From: Sulfolobus sp. UBA167 | GTDB lineage: Archaea > Thermoproteota > Thermoprotei_A > Sulfolobales > Sulfolobaceae | Assembly (NCBI GenBank): GCA_002495845.1 | Contig: DAHF01000138.1 | Coordinates: 35,648 to 44,131 of the forward strand | Length of the DNA: 8,484 bases | Direction of reading: 5' to 3' | Shown: piece by piece, positions 1 through 6,990 of the stretch | Layout of the letters: each line of letters starts with the position of its first letter | Position numbering within the stretch: position 1 is the first letter of the stretch | Notes under the pieces: model-generated | What the model saw: the letters and a program-made list of their open reading frames with translations, nothing else | Told to the model about the DNA's origin: nothing | The model's database searches: none | Program-made: the position numbers and the translations under genes

Positions 1-2366
1 GGTTAGTCCAGTGGCAATTTAGGAAGCTGAAAAAGGAAGGCTATCTAGTTTCAGGTTCTGATATAGTAGGTTTCTGTCCAGTGGACAACTTTCCGGTAGG
101 GATGCATGACACTAAGGGAGACGTTGAACCCGAGATACAGGAAATGGACGTGATCTTCTTTGAAGGGGAAAGTTTCCTCTTCCCAGTTGCCACGTCTAGA
201 CCGGAAACTGTATTCGGAGCTGTAGGAATAGCGATAGCTAATGATGAGTACGTGATAGTGGAGGAGACCGACAGCGCTCAAAAGAAAAGTTACGCCATAT
301 CGAGGAAGGTTTTTGGGAAGCTATCCTATCAGAAACCGCTTAAAGAAATGAAATCGATATCTCCAGACGAACTTGTCAAGCTCAAAGCCAGAAACCCGTT
401 GACTGGAAAGGACGTAAAGATAGTAAAAGGGAGAATGGTAGACCCGTCCTTCGGCACCGGTCTGGTCATGCTCGTACCAGCTCACGACCCCTCCCACTTG
501 ATAATGGCTAGGGAAGGAGGAATAGACGACGTAATACCAGTCATTTCAACTCCTGACCTGCCGGAGATGCCTGGGGTGGGAATCGATACGGAAGATCCCG
601 CAGAACTCAAGGACTACATAGACTCCATATATAGAGCTGAATACTATAAAGGAACAATGAGAGACAACATAATTCAGATGGTACCTGAATTTATGAAACA
701 AAAAGTAAAAGACTACATTGCAGGAAAGAGAGTTATAGACGCTAGAAAGGACGTCCGAGATCTCCTTAGAGTCATGGATAGATACGATAGAATATATGAA
801 ATTAGCAACGGTCCAATATATTGTAGATGCGGAGCAGAAATTGTGGTGAAAAAGATAGATGACCAATGGTTCTTAGCATATGATGATCCGAAATGGAAAA
901 ACCAGACGCTACGTTCGCTGAACCTCATAAACTTCTTCCCACCTGAGGTCAGGAAGGACTTCGAGAAGGCAGTCTTCAATATGAAGAGAAGGGCCGTAGG
1001 AAGATCCAGAGGAATAGGAGTCAAGTTGCCGTGGAATGAGTCCCAGATCATAGATAGCCTCAGCGACTCCACGATTTACACTGCGTTCTACACTTTCTCT
1101 CACATAGCAAAAGGAGAGAGGCTCATAGACGACGCATTGGACTACATCCTTCTAGGTAAAGGCAACCCTGAGGAGATAGAGAAGGAAAGTGGAATAAATA
1201 CGAAAAACATTATCAAAATGAGAAATGAATTCGAATACTGGTACCCAGTAGACTCCAGACATAGCGGAAGAGATCTAGTTCAAAACCATTTGCCCTTCTT
1301 TATATACAACCACTTGGCTATCTTCGGCGAGGAGATGCTCCCTAAGCAAATAGTCCTAAACGGATTCATAAGGGTTGGAGGAAAGAAGATGAGCAAGAGC
1401 TTAAGGAACATTTATCCCTTAGAGAAAGCAATAAGGCAATTCGGCGTAGACCCAATTAGAGTAGCCCTGAGCAGTTCTGCACAGATAATACAAGATACAG
1501 ACTTCGACCCTAGAAGCGTGGAGGCAGTAAGCGATCAGCTCAAGAAAGTTTTTGGGCTCATAAGCAAGGTACTAGAACTCCAAGGAAACGATGTAGAAAA
1601 GAATGATGGAAATACCTTAGCCGATAAATGGCTTTCCACGTTAATGAGAAGGAGGATAGCCGAGGCTAATGAAAAGTACAGCCAAATGGAATTCAAGGAC
1701 GTTTTTGAGCTAGTGATTTACACGCTTTATGAGGACATCAAGGACTATACTGAGCTAGGAGAAAAGCTTAACCCTACTCTGCTCAGGAAAGTGGCGTCAG
1801 CGTGGATAAGAATGATGTGCCCTGCCGTACCGCACATGGCGGAGGAGCTATGGTCTAAGGGATTTGAAGGATTTGCATCACTTCAGCCTTTCCCATCTGA
1901 GGACGAGTTCGAAGAATACGAGGAAGCTGAATTTGAGGTGAGCTACCTCAACACGTTGATTGAGAAAGTAAGGAACTTGGAGAGCACTATATCAAAGGAA
2001 GCTGAAAAAATTATAATTTATGTTAACAGTGACCAAGGCCTAAAGGAAACTGTGAGAAAAGCTATAGATTCTATAGAACAAGGCAAAGGGCTAAAGGACT
2101 TCCTTTTCGAGATGAAGGGAGATGAGGGGGAACTAGAAATTCTATTCAAGAGAATTGAACAGTACGACAGGAAGTTGAGACAACTTTTAGGAAGATACTT
2201 AGACGTCGACGAAATGGAGGTTTTAACTAAAAATGTTAATTACCTCATGAGAAAGCTTAACGTATCAGAAATCTCTATCTTTGATTCAAACGACCCAATG
2301 TCACCGGATATAAAAGGTAAGAAGAGGTCCGCGTTGCCTTACGCTCCGGCTATAGTAATAGTTTAA
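1..2366 (+). CDS. leuS: Leucyl-tRNA synthetase, archaeal type, 5'-truncated; probable editing-defective paralogue (LeuRS-I-like)
   Basis: Class I aminoacyl-tRNA synthetase family that joins leucine to tRNA-Leu in the cytoplasm. The frame is open from base 3 to the TAA at 2364-2366 and gives 787 residues. About 150-180 N-terminal residues, including the HIGH motif, lie outside the window. The GTG at 81 is internal, because family sequence (WQFRKLK, GFCPVDNFPVG) continues upstream of it. In order, one sees the CP1 editing domain (TSRPET at 192-209; GTG..VPAHDPSH ending at 497), the CRCG zinc knuckle followed by DQWFL, SLSDSTIY, the NHL/GF block, KMSKS at 1386-1400, the anticodon-binding helical domain with PHMAEELW, and an intact C-terminal tail (ALPYAPAIVIV). 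Family editing pockets normally have Asp where the codon at 495-497 gives His, and archaeal enzymes usually have a T-N pair where 222-227 gives V-G. This fits the known non-essential Sulfolobales paralogue LeuRS-I rather than the functional copy. The family call is certain; the paralogue assignment is inferred. Confidence 0.95.
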   Translation, partial: LVQWQFRKLKKEGYLVSGSDIVGFCPVDNFPVGMHDTKGDVEPEIQEMDVIFFEGESFLFPVATSRPETVFGAVGIAIANDEYVIVEETDSAQKKSYAISRKVFGKLSYQKPLKEMKSISPDELVKLKARNPLTGKDVKIVKGRMVDPSFGTGLVMLVPAHDPSHLIMAREGGIDDVIPVISTPDLPEMPGVGIDTEDPAELKDYIDSIYRAEYYKGTMRDNIIQMVPEFMKQKVKDYIAGKRVIDARKDVRDLLRVMDRYDRIYEISNGPIYCRCGAEIVVKKIDDQWFLAYDDPKWKNQTLRSLNLINFFPPEVRKDFEKAVFNMKRRAVGRSRGIGVKLPWNESQIIDSLSDSTIYTAFYTFSHIAKGERLIDDALDYILLGKGNPEEIEKESGINTKNIIKMRNEFEYWYPVDSRHSGRDLVQNHLPFFIYNHLAIFGEEMLPKQIVLNGFIRVGGKKMSKSLRNIYPLEKAIRQFGVDPIRVALSSSAQIIQDTDFDPRSVEAVSDQLKKVFGLISKVLELQGNDVEKNDGNTLADKWLSTLMRRRIAEANEKYSQMEFKDVFELVIYTLYEDIKDYTELGEKLNPTLLRKVASAWIRMMCPAVPHMAEELWSKGFEGFASLQPFPSEDEFEEYEEAEFEVSYLNTLIEKVRNLESTISKEAEKIIIYVNSDQGLKETVRKAIDSIEQGKGLKDFLFEMKGDEGELEILFKRIEQYDRKLRQLLGRYLDVDEMEVLTKNVNYLMRKLNVSEISIFDSNDPMSPDIKGKKRSALPYAPAIVIV

Positions 2367-2379
2367 TTCTTATTTTTTT
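2367..2379 (+). terminator. T-run terminator after leuS
   Basis: A pyrimidine-rich stretch with seven consecutive T (2373-2379) begins immediately after the leuS stop codon. Archaeal RNA polymerases commonly release at such U-tracts without a hairpin. It fills the 15-base gap to the convergent zinc-ribbon gene. Position and composition are the only evidence. Confidence 0.45.
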
Positions 2380-2381
2380 AC

Positions 2382-2570
2382 CTACATATTCTTTTCTTTA
2401 GTTATTTTTATTATAGTTGGAAGAGGCACGCCGCAGTTAGAGCAGAACTTAGCCGTAGGCTTATTGAAGTTGCCGCACCTCTCACACTTTATATAACGAG
2501 ATGGACATCCGCATTGAGGACAGAAATTAAAGTCCCTAGAGTCTTCATAACCACAATTATAACATTTCAT
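2382..2570 (-). CDS. Small double zinc-ribbon protein, 62 aa
   Basis: The protein is essentially two consecutive CxxC...CxxC zinc ribbons: Cys3/Cys6 with Cys17/Cys20, and Cys29/Cys32 with Cys43/Cys46. An extra Cys22 and a basic C-terminal tail (KITKEKNM) are also present. This matches the archaeal double-zinc-ribbon (DZR) type. Such proteins bind Zn2+ and are thought to mediate protein or nucleic-acid contacts; no enzymatic role can be read from the sequence. The frame can also start at a GTG at 2577-2579, three codons upstream. I prefer the ATG at 2568-2570 because a TATA-like box centred near 2596 would place the transcript start almost exactly on it, and because family members usually start directly with MKCxxCG. 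The gene converges on leuS (15 bases between stops) and is divergent from the nucleoside hydrolase gene. Confidence 0.8.
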   Translation of the reverse strand: MKCYNCGYEDSRDFNFCPQCGCPSRYIKCERCGNFNKPTAKFCSNCGVPLPTIIKITKEKNM

Positions 2571-2591
2571 ATTTTTCACAGTTGAACCCTA

Positions 2592-2599
2592 AATTTTAA
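2592..2599 (-). promoter_or_regulatory. TATA box of the zinc-ribbon gene
   Basis: On the minus strand this reads TTAAAATT and is centred about 26 bases before the ATG at 2570. That is the spacing expected between an archaeal TATA box and the start of a leaderless transcript. No Shine-Dalgarno sequence precedes the ATG. It shares an 89-base intergenic region with the promoter of the divergent nucleoside hydrolase gene. Confidence 0.5.
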
Positions 2600-2628
2600 G
2601 TATAACTATGAATGACGCAATGAGATAG

Positions 2629-2638
2629 GTTTTATTTT
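2629..2638 (+). promoter_or_regulatory. TATA box of the nucleoside hydrolase gene
   Basis: GTTTTATTTT lies with its centre about 26 bases upstream of the GTG start codon at 2660, as expected for leaderless transcription in Sulfolobales. A second AT-rich stretch (2646-2651) is too close to the start to serve as the TATA box. Confidence 0.5.
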
Positions 2639-2659
2639 CCTCAGCTTTAAAGTAGTTAT

Positions 2660-3586
2660 GTGAGAAGTTTCATCATAGATTGCGATACCGCTGAAGACGA
2701 CGTTGCAAGCATATTCCTTTTAGCTAGAAACAAAATGAGGATAGCAGGAGTAACTATAGTAGAAGGAAACATAGGATTCGACCAAGAGGTAACAAACGCT
2801 CTATGGGCACTGGAAAAGGTCAACGTAGACGCACCAGTTTTCCCAGGGTCTAGAAGACCGATTGTAAAGGACTTCACAACTGTAGAGGAAGTCCACGGTA
2901 AGTACGGCCTAGGCGAAATACAAGCTACTACATTTAGGAAGCCTTCACAGAAACATGCAGCCCAAGCTATAATTGATGTATCGAATGAGCTTGGAGAGGA
3001 ACTAGAAATATTAGCAATATCTCCTCTCACAAACCTTGCCATGGCTTACCTCTTAGACCCATCCCTCCCTAAAAGAGTCAAGAAAGTATGGATAATGGGA
3101 GGTACTGCCTTCGCGCACGGAAACATAACGCCTGTAGCCGAATACAACTTCTGGGTCGACCCAGACGCAGCTAAAATAGTCTTCAAGGCAGGTTTCGACA
3201 TAACCATGGTCCCTTGGGATGTAGTGACACAGTATACAATAAACGACGAAGAATGGAATGAAATCATAAACATGAAGACGCAGTTATCTGAAATCTATGT
3301 AAAGATGTTTTCACATTATAGAAAATACGATAAAGACGTTCAGAAGCTGGACGGACATCCTCACCCTGATTTGATCACCACAGCTGTTGCCATTAACCAG
3401 GGGATAATAGAAGAGAGCAGACACGAATTCGTAGCCATAGATAACTCCGATTCATTAACTAGAGGAATGAGCTTGATAGACCATCTAGATTCAGATAGGC
3501 CTTGGTCATCATCTCCAAATGCGGAGATAGTTTATAAAATAAAAAAGAGAATTTTACTTGAAATGATCAAGGAAATGCTTTCTTGA
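2660..3586 (+). CDS. Inosine/uridine-preferring nucleoside hydrolase family protein (ribonucleoside N-ribohydrolase), 308 aa
   Basis: The family hydrolyses the N-glycosidic bond of ribonucleosides to free base and ribose, for nucleoside salvage in the cytoplasm. The N-terminal Asp cluster DCDTAEDD (residues 7-14) is the Ca2+-binding hallmark, normally DxDxxxDD. ILAISPLTNLA, MGG, the E-x-N-FWVDPDAAKIVF block (with Glu and Asn that contact ribose) and a C-terminal HPHPDL...AVAIN block, which supplies the last Ca2+-ligand Asp, follow in the family order. The 308-residue length is normal. The start must be the GTG at 2660: an in-frame TAA at 2648-2650 closes the frame upstream, and the next Met falls after the Asp cluster. 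Purine (IAG-type) or pyrimidine (CU-type) preference cannot be decided here; both types have been described in Sulfolobus. Its stop codon directly abuts that of the convergent AbrB-like gene. Confidence 0.92.
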   Translation: MRSFIIDCDTAEDDVASIFLLARNKMRIAGVTIVEGNIGFDQEVTNALWALEKVNVDAPVFPGSRRPIVKDFTTVEEVHGKYGLGEIQATTFRKPSQKHAAQAIIDVSNELGEELEILAISPLTNLAMAYLLDPSLPKRVKKVWIMGGTAFAHGNITPVAEYNFWVDPDAAKIVFKAGFDITMVPWDVVTQYTINDEEWNEIINMKTQLSEIYVKMFSHYRKYDKDVQKLDGHPHPDLITTAVAINQGIIEESRHEFVAIDNSDSLTRGMSLIDHLDSDRPWSSSPNAEIVYKIKKRILLEMIKEMLS

Positions 3587-3745
3587 TTACACGTTCTTAA
3601 GTGGAACTATTTTCACTGCACCGTCCTTATCGTCGAATATTACCTTTACTAGATCGCCTTCCTTCACTTGAAACTTCTGCCTTATCTTTGCTGGTATGGT
3701 CACTTGGTAGTTTCTTGATACTTTCACTACTTCTTCTGCTGACAT
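3587..3745 (-). CDS. AbrB/MazE/SpoVT-type DNA-binding protein, 52 aa
   Basis: This is a swapped-hairpin AbrB-fold domain. VVKVSRNYQVTIPAKIRQKF is followed by the V-x-EGD turn and strands VKVIFDD and AVKIVPL, which together fill the whole chain. The family includes transition-state regulators and VapB/MazE antitoxins, which bind DNA as dimers. The frame is open further upstream to an ATG at 3788-3790. I take the ATG at 3743-3745, because the upstream part (NIYTTCLYYILIK) is not family-like and its codons overlap the probable TATA box. No toxin gene (VapC/MazF) is adjacent, so it looks like a stand-alone regulator. It lies 79 bases downstream of the acyl-CoA synthetase gene in the same direction and could be partly read from it. 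Its target is unknown. Confidence 0.85.
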   Translation of the reverse strand: MSAEEVVKVSRNYQVTIPAKIRQKFQVKEGDLVKVIFDDKDGAVKIVPLKNV

Positions 3746-3773
3746 TTTTATCAGGATATAATATAGACATGTA

Positions 3774-3785
3774 GTATATATATTT
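3774..3785 (-). promoter_or_regulatory. TATA-like promoter element of the AbrB-like gene
   Basis: This is an alternating A/T stretch that reads ATATATAT on the minus strand. It would place transcription start roughly 5-10 bases before the ATG at 3745. It argues against the upstream alternative start at 3790, which would overlap it. The low-complexity sequence makes the exact box uncertain. Confidence 0.4.
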
Positions 3786-3824
3786 TTCATAAAAGGAGCA
3801 TTATGGATAAGAAAATGCTATCTG

Positions 3825-5813
3825 CTATTTCAATATTAACCTTGTGTCTACCGCAAAGGCACCCCTTTCGTTGACTATTAATGGATTTATATCGAGTTCC
3901 TTTACATCTAGATCGACCATCATCCTAGAAACCGCTACGACGGTTCGTATTACACTTCCTATATCATAGCCCCTCTTCCTAGCGTTTAACATGTCGTAGA
4001 CCTTGCTCTCCTTTAGCATATCCAAAACTTCGTCCTCGCCTACTGGGCATATGCCGTAACTCACGTTCTTTAGAACTTCAACGTAGATCCCTCCGCTCCC
4101 TACTACAACTGTATGTCCGAAGACTGGATCCTTGATACCACCAACGAATAGCTCTAGACCATTTAGTTGTTCCTGCAACATGACCCTTTTCGTTATCTTG
4201 GTCAGAGCTTGGAAGACCTCCTTCACTTGTTCTTTCTCCACATTCATGTAAACTCCCTTCATCTCCGTCTTATGGACTGGGGTGTCCGCGGAAATCTTCA
4301 TGACTAAAGGAAACCCTATCCTACTTGCTTCCTTTTCAACAGAATCCTCATCCTCTAGCACGCTCCATTTAGGTGTCCTTATTCCGTAGATCTCCATTAT
4401 CTTCATCGATTCGTAGTCCTTCAGGAAATCCTTTCCTTTCACTATTTCCAGTGCAGACTCCATCGGTTGGGATATCCTTATCTTCTTCCTAGGTGGCTCC
4501 CTGGAGGTAAGATATTTTATAGCTTTTATTGCATCTTCAGGAAAGCTGAAACAAGGTATGTCTGCTGAATCCATGATCCTAGCAGAATAGTCCTCGTCTC
4601 CACCCATGAAGACTCCAACTATCCCTTTGCCCTTGAAAGGAAGTACTGCCTTTGCTACCTCCACTGTGCTAAGGAAAGGTAAAGATTCCGCTATGACGAC
4701 CTTAGTACAGTCCAAGTCGCCCACCAACTTGAGGGCTTCGGAGTACCTATCCTTCCCTGCATCTCCTGTCAAATCGAGGGGATTCCTTATTGAGCTCGTC
4801 GGGGGAAGTATCTTCCTTAAGTCGTCCTCTATCCTAGATGGCAGGGATATCATTCTGAGACCACTTCTTTCAATCGCGTCTGATGTTAAAACGCCATGAC
4901 CTCCGGAGTTCGTAATTACGAGGATGTCTGACTTCAGAGGCTCTGAGGACTCAACCAGCTTAGTCAAGTTTAGGAAATCTCTGAAGTCTTCAATCAATAT
5001 ACCTCCAGTAGACTTTACTGCAGCCTTAAATACCTCAAAGGATCCCGCTAGGCTACCAGTGTGGGACATGGCTGCCTTAGCTCCTCTATCAGTTATACCA
5101 CCTTTGATGAAAATTATAGGCTTCTTGTTAGCAGACTCTGGCATCGCGTCTAAAAACTTCTCGCCGTCAGATATCCCTTCTACGTAGGCGAAAATCGCCC
5201 TTGTCTCGGGGTCCTCTGATAGGTACTGGATAACTTCGTATTCCTTCACATCAGCTTGGTTACCCATAGTGACGAGGTAACTAATTCCAGTTCCACTCTT
5301 ATGGGCCCAGTCAAGCATGTATGCGCCTATTCCTCCACTTTGAACTACCAGAGCTATGTTCCCCCTCCTCATGTCGGCGAACGCAAAGGTACCGTTGTAA
5401 CTAGGGGATACTAATCCCATCGTGTTTGGTCCCAGAAACCTTATGGAGTACTTTGACGCTACTTGTTTGAGCTCTTCCTCTAATTTAACACCTTCACCTC
5501 CGACTTCCCTGAACCCAGCAGTTATGACTATGGAGGCCTTCACACCTTTCTCCCCGGCTTCCTCCATGACCTCTATCGACGCCTCCCTAGGCACTGAGAC
5601 TATAGCCAGATCAACGTCGTCTTTTATGTCCTTAATTGACTTGTACGCTGTTAAGCCTTCTATTGACTCAGCCTTATTATTTACTGGGAATATCTTCCCT
5701 CGAAACGTTGAAATCAGATTTCTAGTGATCACATTGCCTACTTTCTCCTTGTTCCTAGACGCGCCTATCACTGCTATGCTTCTTGGCTTGAAAAGATAGT
5801 CTAATTCTTGCAT
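3825..5813 (-). CDS. Acyl-CoA synthetase (NDP-forming), acetyl-CoA synthetase alpha-beta fusion, 662 aa
   Basis: The family interconverts acyl-CoA + ADP + Pi with acid + CoA + ATP through a phosphohistidine relay in the cytoplasm. An alpha-like part comes first: a CoA-binding Rossmann domain (residues 1-130, GASRNKEKVG at 17-26, FLGPNTMG at 126-133) and two succinyl-CoA-ligase-like domains (about 150-440) with catalytic His251 in SHTGSLAG and Glu212 in YVEG. An ATP-grasp beta-like part follows (about 450-662), with His514 in HKTEMKGV, QEQLNGLELFVGG, GSGGIYVEVLK and ELDINPL. Both phosphohistidine positions are intact, so it is probably active. No GNAT domain is fused, so it is not a Pat-type lysine acetyltransferase. 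Where relatives often have VSFRLAPL it has VSYGICPV, losing an Arg. The substrate acid cannot be told; characterised relatives use acetate and other short or branched acids, and thaumarchaeal homologues use 3-hydroxypropionate or 4-hydroxybutyrate. The ATG start is supported by a TATA box 26 bases upstream. Confidence 0.92.
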   Translation of the reverse strand: MQELDYLFKPRSIAVIGASRNKEKVGNVITRNLISTFRGKIFPVNNKAESIEGLTAYKSIKDIKDDVDLAIVSVPREASIEVMEEAGEKGVKASIVITAGFREVGGEGVKLEEELKQVASKYSIRFLGPNTMGLVSPSYNGTFAFADMRRGNIALVVQSGGIGAYMLDWAHKSGTGISYLVTMGNQADVKEYEVIQYLSEDPETRAIFAYVEGISDGEKFLDAMPESANKKPIIFIKGGITDRGAKAAMSHTGSLAGSFEVFKAAVKSTGGILIEDFRDFLNLTKLVESSEPLKSDILVITNSGGHGVLTSDAIERSGLRMISLPSRIEDDLRKILPPTSSIRNPLDLTGDAGKDRYSEALKLVGDLDCTKVVIAESLPFLSTVEVAKAVLPFKGKGIVGVFMGGDEDYSARIMDSADIPCFSFPEDAIKAIKYLTSREPPRKKIRISQPMESALEIVKGKDFLKDYESMKIMEIYGIRTPKWSVLEDEDSVEKEASRIGFPLVMKISADTPVHKTEMKGVYMNVEKEQVKEVFQALTKITKRVMLQEQLNGLELFVGGIKDPVFGHTVVVGSGGIYVEVLKNVSYGICPVGEDEVLDMLKESKVYDMLNARKRGYDIGSVIRTVVAVSRMMVDLDVKELDINPLIVNERGAFAVDTRLILK

Positions 5814-5835
5814 ATAATCTGAACGTATCGGTATG

Positions 5836-5842
5836 ATTTAAA
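5836..5842 (-). promoter_or_regulatory. TATA box of the acyl-CoA synthetase gene
   Basis: TTTAAAT on the minus strand is centred 26 bases before the ATG at 5813, so the mRNA is predicted to begin at or next to the start codon. No Shine-Dalgarno sequence is present, in keeping with a leaderless transcript. Confidence 0.55.
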
Positions 5843-5873
5843 CGTTCTTATTTAGATATGTTAATTGACTTTA

Positions 5874-5888
5874 TTTATAAAAATAAGA
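5874..5888 (-). terminator. Possible T-rich terminator after the TPR gene
   Basis: On the minus strand this reads as a pyrimidine/T-rich tract (CTTCTTATTTTTATA). It lies about 70 bases beyond the TPR gene's stop codon and before the promoter of the acyl-CoA synthetase gene. It would separate the two co-directional genes. The rest of the 143-base gap (5814-5956) holds only short stop-rich frames. Confidence 0.3.
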
Positions 5889-5956
5889 AGATTCTTACTA
5901 GTTATCAGTAGATCCCTGCTCATAAAATTCATGCATACATTTCTTATTTTCATTCG

Positions 5957-6916
5957 TTACTTTGAATCAATATATTTTTCATAGAATTCTACTGCTTTTC
6001 TCAGATTGTCCACTTCATTTTCAGTCCTTGAAAGTTCCCTATAACCTCTAGCCAGAAAGAGCCAGTCCTCCTGCGTTTCTGCTATCCTCATGGCTTCCTT
6101 CAGGAGCGAGGATATTTTAGTCCTTTTATACATGTCATATAATATTTCCTTTTTGTCGCTCTCTTCTAGCTTCTCTACAGCGGAAAGGGCCTCAGGTAGT
6201 CTATCTTGTTGAACGATGGAAATTAGATATAAAGCTCTTGCTTCACCTCTGGCATCACCTAATTCTCTAAAAATAGATAATGCCATTTCTAAAGATGGCA
6301 AATCGCCCTTCACGAGAAGGGCTTCAGCTATGAGCTCCTTATCTCCATTCTCCTTGGCCAATTCAAGGGCTTTGTCTATTAACTTCTTGTCGTGATCCTT
6401 GCCTAGAAGAATGTACGAGAGAATGAGCTCCTCTACAGGCTGATCTAGACTCTCAAGCAGGGGGACTGCCTCCCTCACATAGCTTAAATCCCTCTTTGAA
6501 AGGGAGAGACATATCCTCCCAAAAAGCCTTACGGAATAGGGGTCCTTCTTCTGTTTAAGTAAGGATTTCATCACAACGTATGCCTCTGACGGCTTACCGC
6601 AGTTCAAGAGGGCCAATGAATAATTGAAATCGAGCATGTACTCGTCCTCGTTTTTGCACACTTCTCTTGCTGAGTTGAATGTATCCATTGAGTCTTCGCA
6701 TTTACCCAAGTACATGTAACAAAGGCCTAAGTTATTGAGCACTGTACAGTCCTTCTTGTTAACTTGGGAGTAAAATGAAATCGACTTATTCAACGACTCT
6801 TTATTGCGTTCCTTTAGATAAAGTTGTAAGTAATAATATCCAAGTTCGCGCAGGACGACGTCTCTTTCCTTAGCTTTAAGCTTTGGAATCCTTGCCTCAA
6901 GCTCGTCTGGATCCAT
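5957..6916 (-). CDS. Tetratricopeptide-repeat (TPR) protein, 319 aa
   Basis: The protein is all-helical with degenerate TPR-type repeats. The clearest is residues 57-90 (LNNLGLCYMYLGKCEDSMDTFNSA), with the small/large residue pattern of a TPR (L-G-Y at the helix A positions, A/S in helix B). Similar units are seen near 22-51, 93-124, 194-220, 224-250 and 285-318. There is no signal peptide, membrane segment or fused catalytic domain, so a cytoplasmic scaffold for protein-protein contacts is the most that can be said. Five Cys residues fall in its N-terminal half (positions 57, 67, 73, 87 and 106) and one at 136, a lot for an archaeal cytosolic protein. The ATG start at 6914-6916 is preceded by AT-rich promoter-like DNA. 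It is divergent from a 105-residue unknown gene across 74 bases, which may mean shared control. Its partner is not known. Confidence 0.8.
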   Translation of the reverse strand: MDPDELEARIPKLKAKERDVVLRELGYYYLQLYLKERNKESLNKSISFYSQVNKKDCTVLNNLGLCYMYLGKCEDSMDTFNSAREVCKNEDEYMLDFNYSLALLNCGKPSEAYVVMKSLLKQKKDPYSVRLFGRICLSLSKRDLSYVREAVPLLESLDQPVEELILSYILLGKDHDKKLIDKALELAKENGDKELIAEALLVKGDLPSLEMALSIFRELGDARGEARALYLISIVQQDRLPEALSAVEKLEESDKKEILYDMYKRTKISSLLKEAMRIAETQEDWLFLARGYRELSRTENEVDNLRKAVEFYEKYIDSK

Positions 6917-6940
6917 CGTTTAAATTAAGAACATCGAGTT

Positions 6941-6959
6941 ATAACTTAAGCTCATAAAA
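6941..6959 (-). promoter_or_regulatory. Promoter region of the TPR gene
   Basis: Two minus-strand AT-rich candidates (TTTTAT at 6954-6959 and TTAAGTTAT at 6941-6949) lie at suitable distance upstream of the ATG at 6916. Either would give a short or absent leader. The same 74-base gap must also hold the plus-strand promoter of the gene starting at 6991, for which only a weak TAATTAAT element near 6962-6969 is visible. Confidence 0.35.
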
Positions 6960-6990
6960 GGTAATTAATGATTACGAGATTATTTTTACC

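Noticed and set aside
81..83. GTG as the start of leuS
   Set aside because: Conserved synthetase sequence continues in frame upstream to the window edge, so this is an internal valine codon.
546..1103. Overlapping minus-strand open frames of 64-119 codons opposite leuS
   Set aside because: They lie wholly within the clear synthetase gene, have no family-like composition and no promoter, and are antisense shadows.
2656..3273. Minus-strand open frames opposite the nucleoside hydrolase gene
   Set aside because: The opposite strand carries conserved catalytic motifs throughout, and these frames show no protein-like features.
3746..3790. N-terminal extension of the AbrB-like protein from the upstream ATG
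   Set aside because: The extension overlaps the TATA-like stretch, and its residues do not fit the compact 50-residue family domain.
4606..5799. Plus-strand open frames of 87-125 codons opposite the acyl-CoA synthetase gene
   Set aside because: They mirror the codon pattern of the real gene, which has full domain support; no promoter or recognisable protein was seen.
5905..5945. Twelve-codon minus-strand frame (MHEFYEQGSTDN) in the gap between the TPR and acyl-CoA synthetase genes
   Set aside because: It is too short, has no promoter or ribosome site, and shows no sign of conservation that could be judged here.
5890..5956. Possible C/D-box small RNA on the minus strand (ATGA-like and CTGA-like boxes about 45 bases apart)
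   Set aside because: The boxes deviate from the C-box consensus, there is no clear guide or terminal stem, and AT-rich DNA gives such matches by chance.
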